Source: an uncultured Vampirovibrio sp.
Lineage (GTDB): Bacteria > Cyanobacteriota > Vampirovibrionia > Gastranaerophilales > Gastranaerophilaceae
DNA: 64,000 nt
Assembly: GCA_910583875.1 (NCBI GenBank)
Contig: CAJTXT010000003.1
Span: forward strand, 186,001 to 250,000
Reading direction: 5' to 3'
Both the position numbers and the translations under genes were made by a program. The notes beneath the pieces are model-generated. The model made no database searches, had not been told where the DNA came from, and saw only the letters and a list, made by a program, of their open reading frames with translations. Shown one piece after another: positions 18,671 to 27,166 of this stretch; position 1 is the first letter of the stretch; the number at the start of each line of letters is the position of its first letter.

Positions 18671-19660
18671 ATGTTTAAAAATTTGTTAAAAAATAAAAAA
18701 TATCTTGATTGTCATTTAATGAAACATTCTATACATTTCTTTTATGATGAAATAAGAGCTTGCTGTACAAATACAAAAGGACCAATATTTTATCCTGACT
18801 ATAATGGCGAAATTGTTGACTGGAACTATATTTATAATGAAAGAAAAAAACTTGTAAAAAATATCAATTCTTTTTGGAATAAAGAAGAAATTCCAGCTGG
18901 ATGTATTGGCTGCTGTGAACTGAATTCATTTTTACAAGATAAAAAAGTTACTGATTTTGATAATTTAATTGATAGGGTTTATTTCCATTATAATATGTCC
19001 TGCAATGCAAAATGTACTTATTGTACTTATTCTCAAATAGAAAGAGGCTTTAGATATAAAGTTATACCGTTAGTAAAAGAAATTATAGATAAAAAAATAT
19101 TATCTAAAAATGCCAGTGTTTATATGAGCGGTGGCGAAATTACTATTTCTCCTGAATTTGAAGAATTATTGTCTATGCTTTTAAATTATTTATCAAGTTC
19201 CGTTGAAATTTTAACCTCCGGAATTAAATATTGTACTTCTATTGAGCAAGCTTTTATTCAAAATAAATGCCGTTTAATAATTTCTTTAGATAGTGCAAAG
19301 GCTGAAACTTATAAAAAAATTAAACAAGTTGATTGCTTTGATAAGGTGGTCGATAATATTAAAAATTATGTAAAAGCCTCTGATAATGCGAAAAAGAATA
19401 TTACATTAAAATACATTATTGTAGATGGTGTTAATGATAATATTGAAGAAATTACAAACTTTGTACAATTAGTTAGTAATCTTGGAATAGAGAATATAAG
19501 ATTAGATTTTGACTATGAAAAGTACAAATTTACTCATGATATAAAGGTTCCGGAATATTATTTTGATTTGTATAAAGTATTTAATCAAAAAGCTTTGGAA
19601 TTAGGTCTTCAAATTCAAAAGTGCGAGCAAGTTGAAGCAATTTTAAATAAAAGTCATTAG
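18671..19660 (+). CDS. Radical SAM protein with N-terminal auxiliary cysteines
   Basis: A 329-residue protein 10 bases after the decarboxylase. The cluster motif is Cys111-x3-Cys115-x2-Cys118 (CNAKCTYC), followed by YMSGGEITI and SLDSAKAETYKKIK. Before the core are Cys31-Cys32 (RACCTNTKG) and Cys78/81/82 (AGCIGCC), which look like an auxiliary Fe-S site placed ahead of the barrel, the reverse of the usual SPASM order. The substrate is unknown; the cassette may hint at an amine-containing metabolite. It resembles the 25620 gene in layout. Confidence 0.82.
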   Translation: MFKNLLKNKKYLDCHLMKHSIHFFYDEIRACCTNTKGPIFYPDYNGEIVDWNYIYNERKKLVKNINSFWNKEEIPAGCIGCCELNSFLQDKKVTDFDNLIDRVYFHYNMSCNAKCTYCTYSQIERGFRYKVIPLVKEIIDKKILSKNASVYMSGGEITISPEFEELLSMLLNYLSSSVEILTSGIKYCTSIEQAFIQNKCRLIISLDSAKAETYKKIKQVDCFDKVVDNIKNYVKASDNAKKNITLKYIIVDGVNDNIEEITNFVQLVSNLGIENIRLDFDYEKYKFTHDIKVPEYYFDLYKVFNQKALELGLQIQKCEQVEAILNKSH

Positions 19661-19664
19661 AGAT

Positions 19665-20534
19665 ATGATAAGATTTCTGGCTACAATATTATTTTTAATA
19701 ATCCGCATAGTTTCAAATCCTGTTGCGAATGCTTTTCAGAAAAAAATATCAAATGATATTTCTTGTGTAGTAATTAATTTTTATTCATATTTATTTTTAA
19801 GTTTAATGTGCCTTCCTTTTTTCCTAAAATATTTGGATTGGAGTTTTATAACCATTAATTTTATAGCATTAGCTTTACTCGCAGGATTTTTATGTGCATT
19901 AGGAACAGTTTGTGTAATAAAAGCAATAAATATTGGTGAACTTTCTGTAATAGGACCTATAAATTCTTATAAAAGTGTTGTCGGATTATTTGCCGCATTT
20001 ATATTTTTAAGAGAAATTCCATCCTTATGGGCATTATTTGGTATCTTTCTTATAATATATGGGAGCAGATATGTATTTTCTTCTGCTGAAGAAGGTTTTT
20101 CTTTTAAATTATTAAAGAGAAAAGATGTACAATTACGATTTTTAGGATTGCTTTTAACCGGAATAGAAGCCGCTATTTTAAAAAATATAATAATAATATC
20201 AAGTGTAGAAGCTTGTTTTATATTCTGGTGTTTTATGGGGCTTTTTTGGTCATTTATATTTGCTTTAATATCAAAAAAAGATTTTTCTATAAAATCGAAT
20301 AGTATATTTTTCTATTTAATAATAATAGCTGTTTGTTTAGGCTTAATGCAATATTCAACAAATTTCGTATTTGCAAGTATGAATGTTGGCTACGCGCTTG
20401 CGTTGTTCCAATTATCTTCCTTATTAACCGTTTTCTTTGGTTATAAATTCTTTCACGAACAAGCTTTAAAAAAGAAATTAATTGGTTCTTTAATAATGAT
20501 TATTGGCTCAATATTTATAATTTTATGTAATTAA
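19665..20534 (+). CDS. EamA/DMT-type membrane transporter
   Basis: A 289-residue protein with about ten hydrophobic helices in two similar halves. ALGTVCVIKAINIGELSVIGPI and a C-terminal YALALFQLSSLLTVFFGYKFFHE are typical of the drug/metabolite transporter superfamily EamA repeats. It starts 4 bases after the radical SAM gene and so is cotranscribed. It may export the product of the two upstream enzymes or an amine; this is inference from adjacency. Confidence 0.82.
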   Translation: MIRFLATILFLIIRIVSNPVANAFQKKISNDISCVVINFYSYLFLSLMCLPFFLKYLDWSFITINFIALALLAGFLCALGTVCVIKAINIGELSVIGPINSYKSVVGLFAAFIFLREIPSLWALFGIFLIIYGSRYVFSSAEEGFSFKLLKRKDVQLRFLGLLLTGIEAAILKNIIIISSVEACFIFWCFMGLFWSFIFALISKKDFSIKSNSIFFYLIIIAVCLGLMQYSTNFVFASMNVGYALALFQLSSLLTVFFGYKFFHEQALKKKLIGSLIMIIGSIFIILCN

Positions 20535-20622
20535 AATTTAACATTTTTTAATAAAAATTATTTTTTAAGGCATATTCTTATGAATATTTGACTTGTATAT
20601 AAAGTAAGGGTAAGGATGTGTT

Positions 20623-22446
20623 ATGAAAATTAATTTTGTTTCTTCTGTAAATAATGGTTATTCAATTAATTCAAATAATGTTAAAAATGAAAAAGAACCT
20701 AATATTCAGCAAAAAACATCAACTAATGTTTTTCAAAAAAATTCATTGTCAGAAGCTATAGGCAGAAGCCAAGTTTCTTTTTGCGGAGACAACAGAATTA
20801 GAGGAAATGTATTTCAACATACCTGCAGCGAAGTTTTAGGTGATAAAGAAACAATTTCATACAATAAAGAAGATGGCAGCTTTATGCACCAAATTACAGG
20901 TCGTGATGGTGCTCTAAAAAGACAAGAAGAATTCTTCCCGCAATTAGGAAAAGAAGTTATTACAAAATTAACTAACGGTATAAAAACAATAACTACAAAA
21001 ACACCATCTGCTCTTCAAATAGAAAAATTTAATGAGGAAGGAAAGCAAATTTATTTTGAAACTTCTGATAATAATGGCAATAAAAAATCCGTAACAACTG
21101 ATTATAATAAAAATGTAAGAATTACAACAAGAGAATCTTACGGACAAAAAGATGTTGAAGTTATTGATTTGACTACTAATCAATCTGTAACAACCGGAGA
21201 TTTGGTTCAAAGAAGATATAAAGATAGAGAAACAGGTGAACTTCATACTATAAATGTTATTACAGGACAAATTTTAAAAACTGAAAAATATTCAGATAAC
21301 GGTAAACTTCAAACTGTGGTTGAATTTTCTGAACAAACAGGTAATCCTACACGTAAAATCTTCTATAATGACAGAAAAGGTGTTGAACAAGAAACTTTAT
21401 ATGACGCAAATGGTGTAAGAAAATCTATCACAATAAAATCATATAACGGAAGAGAAGTTGAAGAATATGAATTTGCTTCAGATGGAAATAAAGTAACAAG
21501 CCATATAGTATCAGAATTTGATAAAAATGGTAAATTAGAAAATGAAACTTCTTATTTCCCTGGTACTGATCTTATCAAAACTTATAGTGAATATAATCAA
21601 GATGGATGTATTATATATCAATATAAAGAATCTCCAAATGTTGCAAAAACAGCCCAGCGTTATGTTGATGGCAATTTAGTTGAAGAGATTAAATTCCAAA
21701 AAGATGGTACTACTTATGAATATTCAAAAGAATATAAAAAAGATGGTTCATATGAAGAAAGTTTCTATAACAGACGCGGTTATCAAACTCAGTCTAAAGA
21801 ATATAATGCAAATGGGATTATGACTTCATATACTCAATATGATTCACAAACAGGTGCTGTATTAAAGATAGTTGATTTTGATGAATGTACCGGTGAAAAA
21901 ACAGAATCTTTATTTGATGAAGAATCAGGATATGTAAAAAAAGTTATTATATCTGATTCAAAAGGAAATTTAAAAGAAATAATTGAATTTTATCAAGATA
22001 GTGAAGCTGAAAAAACAAAAAGAATTTATAATAATGATGGTTCTTTTACTTATATAAAATATGATGAAGACGGCAATACAATAAAACAAGAAGAATATAA
22101 TGCAGACGGTACAAAAAAATCTGCAAAAGGTTCATCTTATACACAAAGAACTCAAAGTTCAACTCAATCAAATGATTCAAGAACTATAGAAGAAGTTTTA
22201 GATGAAGTATTATATGTTATTTCAGATAAAGATAGCAGCTTTAAAGATGTAAAAATGAGTGATTGGGCTATTGTTGCAAAAGAATTAGGTTTTGAAACAC
22301 CGTCAGATTTATTCGCTATGGATAATAAAGCATATAGAAAACTTTGCAAACAATATCACCCTGATTTACAATCAAAAGAAAATCAAGCAGCAGCGACAAA
22401 AAGGTTTGTATTAGTAAATAATATTTACTCAAGATTTAATAAATAA
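20623..22446 (+). CDS. Repeat protein with C-terminal J-domain-like HPD segment
   Basis: A 607-residue protein starting MKINFVSSVNN. Residues about 100-510 are degenerate beta-rich repeats of the form YNxDGxxxxxxxYxxxG, resembling YwqK/MORN-like or RHS-type stretches (DNGKLQTVVEF, YDANGVRKSI, YNADGTKKSAKG). After a Ser/Thr/Gln linker the last 60 residues contain KAYRKLCKQYHPDLQSKEN with HPD at 579-581 and KRFVLVNNIYSRF, matching helices II-III of a J domain. J domains stimulate Hsp70 ATPase. Helix I appears diverged. No signal peptide is visible. Function is unknown. Confidence 0.75.
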   Translation: MKINFVSSVNNGYSINSNNVKNEKEPNIQQKTSTNVFQKNSLSEAIGRSQVSFCGDNRIRGNVFQHTCSEVLGDKETISYNKEDGSFMHQITGRDGALKRQEEFFPQLGKEVITKLTNGIKTITTKTPSALQIEKFNEEGKQIYFETSDNNGNKKSVTTDYNKNVRITTRESYGQKDVEVIDLTTNQSVTTGDLVQRRYKDRETGELHTINVITGQILKTEKYSDNGKLQTVVEFSEQTGNPTRKIFYNDRKGVEQETLYDANGVRKSITIKSYNGREVEEYEFASDGNKVTSHIVSEFDKNGKLENETSYFPGTDLIKTYSEYNQDGCIIYQYKESPNVAKTAQRYVDGNLVEEIKFQKDGTTYEYSKEYKKDGSYEESFYNRRGYQTQSKEYNANGIMTSYTQYDSQTGAVLKIVDFDECTGEKTESLFDEESGYVKKVIISDSKGNLKEIIEFYQDSEAEKTKRIYNNDGSFTYIKYDEDGNTIKQEEYNADGTKKSAKGSSYTQRTQSSTQSNDSRTIEEVLDEVLYVISDKDSSFKDVKMSDWAIVAKELGFETPSDLFAMDNKAYRKLCKQYHPDLQSKENQAAATKRFVLVNNIYSRFNK

Positions 22447-22533
22447 AAATTGCTTTCAACTAATAATAATGATTTATATTACCTTTTATTATCCACAAAA
22501 AACGATAGAAAAAATTATTACTTATAGTTATCT

Positions 22534-22542
22534 TATAAGTGT
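22534..22542 (+). promoter_or_regulatory. TATAAGTGT promoter-like element
   Basis: TATAAGTGT precedes the 37-residue gene at 22561 by 18 bases and is identical to elements before the 45821 and 51601 genes; probably a -10 region. Confidence 0.4.
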
Positions 22543-22560
22543 TTAAAAGGAGGACAAATT

Positions 22561-22674
22561 ATGTATAAATTATTATTAATGGGTGCTACATTCGCACTTG
22601 GACTTGGTGTTGGTAAGTTTATTACAAAGAAAAAAGATAACCAAGAAGAACAAAAACAAGAACAAGAACAGTAA
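22561..22674 (+). CDS. Small single-pass membrane protein, 37 residues
   Basis: AAAGGAGG at 22546-22552 and an ATG at 22561 give a 37-residue product MYKLLLMGATFALGLGVGKF followed by a Lys/Glu/Gln-rich tail. The N-terminal helix has a glycine-zipper pattern and would span the membrane with a cytosolic charged tail, resembling a miniature YtxH-like protein. It has its own promoter-like element and terminator, which argues that it is a real gene. Function is unknown. Confidence 0.7.
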   Translation: MYKLLLMGATFALGLGVGKFITKKKDNQEEQKQEQEQ

Positions 22675-22681
22675 ATAAAAC

Positions 22682-22710
22682 AAAAAGCAAAAGTTAATCT
22701 TTTGCTTTTT
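22682..22710. terminator. Bidirectional terminator
   Basis: AAAAAGCAAAAG and CTTTTGCTTTTT flank a TTAAT loop, between the small gene at 22561 and the convergent U32-like gene. Confidence 0.85.
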
Positions 22711-23813
22711 TATTTGTATTTTATAATTTTTTTAATTTTATCAGCACAAATATAACAATACTTGCATTCAACATTGCAAATTGAAGAGCAAAGATGACCA
22801 TATTTTTTAAAATGGTCTATTTGGGGCATATAAGGTTTGATATCTTTTATATGATATTTTAATTTTTCTTCATTTCTTAGTCTATGAATAAATATACTTA
22901 AAGATTTATTTTCTATATTTTTATAATTATCTATTCCTTTTAGATAGTCATAATAATCATTATATAAGTTACCGGAATTAATATTTGCAAAAAAATCTCT
23001 GCCTACAAGCTTGAAATTTTTTATGCCTATCTTTCCATATTCCTTTATATCCCAGGGAAATATAAGATTTGATTTGAAGATTTGAAGAAAGATATCCTCG
23101 TCAAATAATTCAAAACATTTTTCTATAAAATAATCATTTTTAAAAATTGATATTGTCTGATTGCTTTTGTATGGCACAAAACAGCTATGTTCTCGTCTTA
23201 AAGGACATCCACCTAAACACCCTTCATTTACTATTAATTCTATTTCAATATTATTTAGTTTTGTTTTCAAATTTTTTAAAACTTTAAAATTTTTATTTAA
23301 ATCGTGAGAAGGCACAATTTGTTTTATATTTGGATATAGTTTTATAAAGTTTTCATATTCTTTAATTGTTTTATATTCAAATGAGGTTGAGGAATATAAT
23401 ATGATATTTGGATATGTTTTTGTTAAATAATATAATAGTCTTAAATTAGATACTCTAAATTTATTGCATCCTATTTCGCATAAATCTTTTATTAGATTAT
23501 CTAATTTTTCTAATTTATATTCTATGTCATCTTTATTTTCTAAAGTTGGATTGGGTGTATTTAATGTGTATATAACATCATATCCATTATTATTTGATGT
23601 TTCTATTAAATCTAGCCAATGTTCATATGAAGAATTATTTGATGTATTTCTTGCTTGTTCAAATCCGCAGAAGTTAGGACAGTTTAATGGTAGAGAGAAG
23701 TAAAAACTATTAATTTCACTTTTCTCTACCATTTTATTAATATTGTTTATTATATCTAAATGTTCCTTTTTATAAGGCATTGGTATTGAAAATTTATATT
23801 TTTCATTAGACAT
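22710..23813 (-). CDS. U32-peptidase-like Fe-S protein
   Basis: A 367-residue protein whose central part reads VNEGCLGGCPLRREHSCF (Cys199, 203, 211), the cysteine and arginine pattern of the U32 peptidase/UbiU-UbiV group, followed by YGKIGIKNFKLVGRD, a typical U32 strand. The C-terminus adds a second cluster, CSSICNVECKYCYIC. U32-type proteins hold a [4Fe-4S] cluster and act in O2-independent hydroxylation or tRNA modification rather than as proven proteases. It is third in a tight operon after the ATP-grasp and S74 genes. The family call is moderate; function here is unknown. Confidence 0.62.
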   Translation of the reverse strand: MSNEKYKFSIPMPYKKEHLDIINNINKMVEKSEINSFYFSLPLNCPNFCGFEQARNTSNNSSYEHWLDLIETSNNNGYDVIYTLNTPNPTLENKDDIEYKLEKLDNLIKDLCEIGCNKFRVSNLRLLYYLTKTYPNIILYSSTSFEYKTIKEYENFIKLYPNIKQIVPSHDLNKNFKVLKNLKTKLNNIEIELIVNEGCLGGCPLRREHSCFVPYKSNQTISIFKNDYFIEKCFELFDEDIFLQIFKSNLIFPWDIKEYGKIGIKNFKLVGRDFFANINSGNLYNDYYDYLKGIDNYKNIENKSLSIFIHRLRNEEKLKYHIKDIKPYMPQIDHFKKYGHLCSSICNVECKYCYICADKIKKIIKYK

Positions 23814-23836
23814 TATAATTCTCTATTTCTTTATAA

Positions 23837-24316
23837 TTAATGCCGGCTGACTAAATTTTCTAGTTCAATTCTTCTTATAAGATTATTAGTGTTCTCAAGT
23901 TCTTTTTCTAGTTTTTGATTTTTAGCAGATAATTCTTTTATAGCATTAACCATTGCATAAAATATATCTTCTGTTCTAATGGCAAGATATCCGTCTTGTT
24001 CTGTTTTTACAGCATTAGGAAATATATCTTTAAGTTCTTGAGCAATAACACCAACATGTGGAGTTTTGTTTTCATCATTTATATAAATATAATTTTTTAC
24101 ATTTAATTTATTTATTTCATTTAATCCTGCATAATTATCTGATATATTATCTTTCAATCTTTTATCTGATTTACAATAAGCCCACCCATTTGCGACTGAA
24201 CAGCCTGCTAAAATATGAAGTTTATCTTCTGTATCTCCGCTGTCAACAATATCACTATACATTTTTATAATTTCATTTTCGCTTAAAGTATCTAAATCCA
24301 TTTCATCAAAATTCAT
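23837..24316 (-). CDS. Standalone S74 (endosialidase-type) intramolecular chaperone domain protein
   Basis: A 159-residue protein. After an acidic 48-residue N-terminus comes SDKRLKDNISD, containing the Ser and Lys expected for self-cleavage in S74 domains, then HVGVIAQELKDIFPNAV and DIFYAMVNAIKELSAKNQKL, the complete signature of the tail-fibre/endosialidase C-terminal chaperone, and a short coiled coil. Normally this domain trimerises and cleaves itself from a fibre; here no fibre precedes it. AAGGAG supports the start. It lies 11 bases after the ATP-grasp gene. Confidence 0.82.
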   Translation of the reverse strand: MNFDEMDLDTLSENEIIKMYSDIVDSGDTEDKLHILAGCSVANGWAYCKSDKRLKDNISDNYAGLNEINKLNVKNYIYINDENKTPHVGVIAQELKDIFPNAVKTEQDGYLAIRTEDIFYAMVNAIKELSAKNQKLEKELENTNNLIRRIELENLVSRH

Positions 24317-24327
24317 TTCATACTCCT

Positions 24328-25251
24328 TTATTTCTTAAGATTTAACATATCGCCAAGTTTATAATTCCAACTATTGTCTTCAAAAAAATAATGTCCTGAA
24401 AATGGGGTAAATGTCATTTCATTGAAATAAAGCTGGTCTTTGTATAATAGCCAGTCAACCCGAACTAATTTAAAATCTTTTGATAATTTTTCAGATAAAG
24501 ATACTGCTTGCTTTAATTTATCATCAGCTGCTTCTTTTTTTAAAATATACGAATTTAAAAATTTTAAATTAATATTTTCGTATTTATTGTTAAATACACT
24601 TACTTCTGCATTCTCATCATATTTAATTTTTTGAAATATTTGGGGAATACCATTAAAACAATAAATCTCAATTTCTTGTGGTTTTGAATTAACATCTTCT
24701 AATAATAATTCTTCTATAATTATTTGCGGCTTAATATCCTTATATTGAAGTTCAAACCCTGCAAATGGAAAAAAAGAAATATTAATATATTCGTTCATTC
24801 TTTTTCGTATAATTTTAAATAAAACTTCGTTCTTTAATAATAATTCTTTATTTTTAATTTTATAATTCCACCTGCAGCCATGATTAGCTTTAATAATGAA
24901 CTTATCAGGTAATTGTTCAAAAGGAATTTCATCAAAAGTTTTACCTATCCATAAAACAGGTTTTAGATATTGTTCTCCAATTTTTTCTTTTATCCAATCT
25001 CTTACTAAAACTTTATCTGTAAGCTGTGTTTTTAAAGGAGTTGAATCATACAATTTTAACCATTGAATTTTTTCATTAAAAGTTTTTGGATGTTTTAAAT
25101 TAAGATTTTTACCAGTAGCATAAAAGAAGAATTTTTTTAGATACTTGGGGTATTCACTTTCTTCTAAGTTAATTATAAAGTTATAGTCATAAGGAGGTTC
25201 TTCTATTTTTTCGTCTTTAGAAATCAAATTTTTTAAATAATTAATAATCAA
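24328..25251 (-). CDS. TupA-like ATP-grasp protein
   Basis: A 307-residue protein with a TTG start supported by GAGGTG six bases upstream. KHPKTFNEKIQWLKLYD, TQLTDKVLVRDWIKEKIGEQYL, LPDKFIIKANHG and RVDWLLYKDQLYFNEMTFTPFSG are characteristic of the TupA-like ATP-grasp family, which is linked to teichuronopeptide and cell-surface polysaccharide synthesis. It probably ligates an amino acid or carboxylate to a glycan using ATP. It opens the three-gene operon ending with the U32-like gene. Confidence 0.86.
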   Translation of the reverse strand: MIINYLKNLISKDEKIEEPPYDYNFIINLEESEYPKYLKKFFFYATGKNLNLKHPKTFNEKIQWLKLYDSTPLKTQLTDKVLVRDWIKEKIGEQYLKPVLWIGKTFDEIPFEQLPDKFIIKANHGCRWNYKIKNKELLLKNEVLFKIIRKRMNEYINISFFPFAGFELQYKDIKPQIIIEELLLEDVNSKPQEIEIYCFNGIPQIFQKIKYDENAEVSVFNNKYENINLKFLNSYILKKEAADDKLKQAVSLSEKLSKDFKLVRVDWLLYKDQLYFNEMTFTPFSGHYFFEDNSWNYKLGDMLNLKK

Positions 25252-25384
25252 AATTTCACCTCAACTCGTTTCAGACAGTATGTAAGTCTCTATATATTAT
25301 ATCTTAATCGCTATTAATTATATCTAATTGAATATAACATGTCAATATTTTGTTTTTATCTAGAAATAAATATATGCTTATATT

Positions 25385-25618
25385 ATGGAATATAAATTTG
25401 AGAATATACCTTTATTGGATTTTATAAAAACTTTGTGTGCATATAAAGGAACAACATTAAGAAAATTATTAGGGAAGTTAACAATAGAAAAGAAGTATAG
25501 TAATTGTTATGCCGGATTTTATAATAAGTTAAAAAAGAATACCCTAAAATTTCAAGAAATGAATGATATAGCACAAATGCTGGGATATGAAATTATTTTG
25601 CGTGAAATAAAAAAATAG
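25385..25618 (+). CDS. Small HTH-like protein
   Basis: A 77-residue protein; a TTLRKLLGKL helix and a C-terminal LKFQEMNDIAQMLGYEIILREIKK resemble short Xre-like helix-turn-helix proteins seen in phage and gut Firmicutes genes. DNA binding is inferred. It converges on the 25620 radical SAM gene with one base between them. No clear ribosome site is visible. Confidence 0.6.
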   Translation: MEYKFENIPLLDFIKTLCAYKGTTLRKLLGKLTIEKKYSNCYAGFYNKLKKNTLKFQEMNDIAQMLGYEIILREIKK

Positions 25619-25619
25619 A

Positions 25620-27017
25620 TTATTTTACTAAGTTTAAAAGCCGCTCAGATATACGAATAGATTGACTATTTAATGATGTTAAATAATTAATTGATTCTTT
25701 TAGATTTCCCATTTTTATATTATCTTTTTGTAATGATTTTTCATTTATTAAATCAAACTCAATATGCTTTATGTTTAAGTCTTTACATCTTTTTAGAAAT
25801 TCTTTTATTTCTATAAGATTATCATTTTTTTCAGGAAGAATCATATATTGAATATAAAGTTCAGAGAAAAATGATTTGCTTTGCTTTGAAGTTTCAGCAT
25901 ATATTTTAATATTTTCCCAAATTTGTTTATGCAAATCAGTATTAGTTAGTTTATTATATGTTTCTTCTTTCACTGCAAAGACAAAGATTTTGACAGTTGT
26001 GTCTCCTCTCAATATCCCTTGTTCTATATCGAAATCAAAATTCCTTGCTGTTGTCTTCATTTCTTTTATTGGAACTACAGATTGAAAATATATTCTGTCA
26101 TCATTTAAATCTTGAATGTGAGAAATAAGTTTCCTAATTTTTTCAGTAGGGGTAACATTTAACACGCTTCTATCTGTTTGATAATTTATATCCATTGATA
26201 TTTCAATATTCTTGCAGTTTACTTTGTTGCACATATTTATAAAGGAATTGAATTCTTCTATATCATCATTTATTCCGTCAAGGATGATATATTTTATTAT
26301 TACTTTTGCATTAGGATTATTTTTAGCCGCTTTAATGTATTGGTCTAAATTTTTCCAAACTTGGTTATAGAATTTAGCTCTTTTTATTTTCTCAAATATT
26401 TCTTTTGTTCCTGAGTCAACTGAAACAGTTATAGAAATTTTACCTTCTTTAAGAACTTGAGCTATGTCTTCAGAATAAAAGAATGCAGAACTTGCAATTT
26501 CTAAAGAAAAATTATTTTCTTTAGCATAATTAATAAGCCATTGAAGTTTTTCTTTTGGGTATTCGCTGCATTCACCTGCGCCAATGAATAAAGTACCTTC
26601 TTTTTTTAAAACTTTGTTATCTGCAAGATATTTTAAAACAGGTTCTATATCCCATATTTTTTTCTTATTAAATTCTGCTCTTTTTTTTGTATCACCTTTT
26701 GTTACAATACAGTAAATGCAATTGCAAGAACATTTTCTTCTTTCTGTTAACGAAATATAATCGATTCCAAATGTTTCATCCCACTCTTGTTCAGTAAATT
26801 TCGAACAGTTGAAACAAATATCATAATTTGCTGTTTCATTTTTACAATTTTCTATAAATTTATTTCTAGATTCTTTGTATTTTTCAATAAAATCTGTTTC
26901 GCCATTGTAATTTTGAAGAAAAGAATATCCATCGTGTGTAAACCAGCAGCAAAAAGAGAGTGCATTATCGCCTATAATTAGAGAAGAAAGAGCTGATTTA
27001 CAGCATTTAAATTTCAT
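25620..27017 (-). CDS. Radical SAM protein with N-terminal cysteine array
   Basis: A 465-residue protein. The core motif is Cys96-x3-Cys100-x2-Cys103 (RKCSCNCIYC), with FIGAGECSEYP as the SAM-binding GGE-like segment and SVDSGTKEIFEKIKRA. Ahead of it lie Cys5/6, Cys23/24 and CKNETANYDICFNC (58-71), an apparent auxiliary Fe-S site before the barrel. The C-terminal 150 residues are extra compared with the 329-residue relative at 18671. Substrate is unknown. It is monocistronic, with its start facing the transglycosylase gene. Confidence 0.82.
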   Translation of the reverse strand: MKFKCCKSALSSLIIGDNALSFCCWFTHDGYSFLQNYNGETDFIEKYKESRNKFIENCKNETANYDICFNCSKFTEQEWDETFGIDYISLTERRKCSCNCIYCIVTKGDTKKRAEFNKKKIWDIEPVLKYLADNKVLKKEGTLFIGAGECSEYPKEKLQWLINYAKENNFSLEIASSAFFYSEDIAQVLKEGKISITVSVDSGTKEIFEKIKRAKFYNQVWKNLDQYIKAAKNNPNAKVIIKYIILDGINDDIEEFNSFINMCNKVNCKNIEISMDINYQTDRSVLNVTPTEKIRKLISHIQDLNDDRIYFQSVVPIKEMKTTARNFDFDIEQGILRGDTTVKIFVFAVKEETYNKLTNTDLHKQIWENIKIYAETSKQSKSFFSELYIQYMILPEKNDNLIEIKEFLKRCKDLNIKHIEFDLINEKSLQKDNIKMGNLKESINYLTSLNSQSIRISERLLNLVK

Positions 27018-27166
27018 ATTAGTTCCTTTTTTGTTTCTTTAGAATAAAATATAGCCTAATATTTTTTTCTGTCAATAGCTAGTTTTTGTAAAAAAATGTA
27101 ATAAATATTCAAGTTTTTCCGAAATGTGCCGATAAATTCTTTATGTAATAATGAGAAAAGTGAGTT

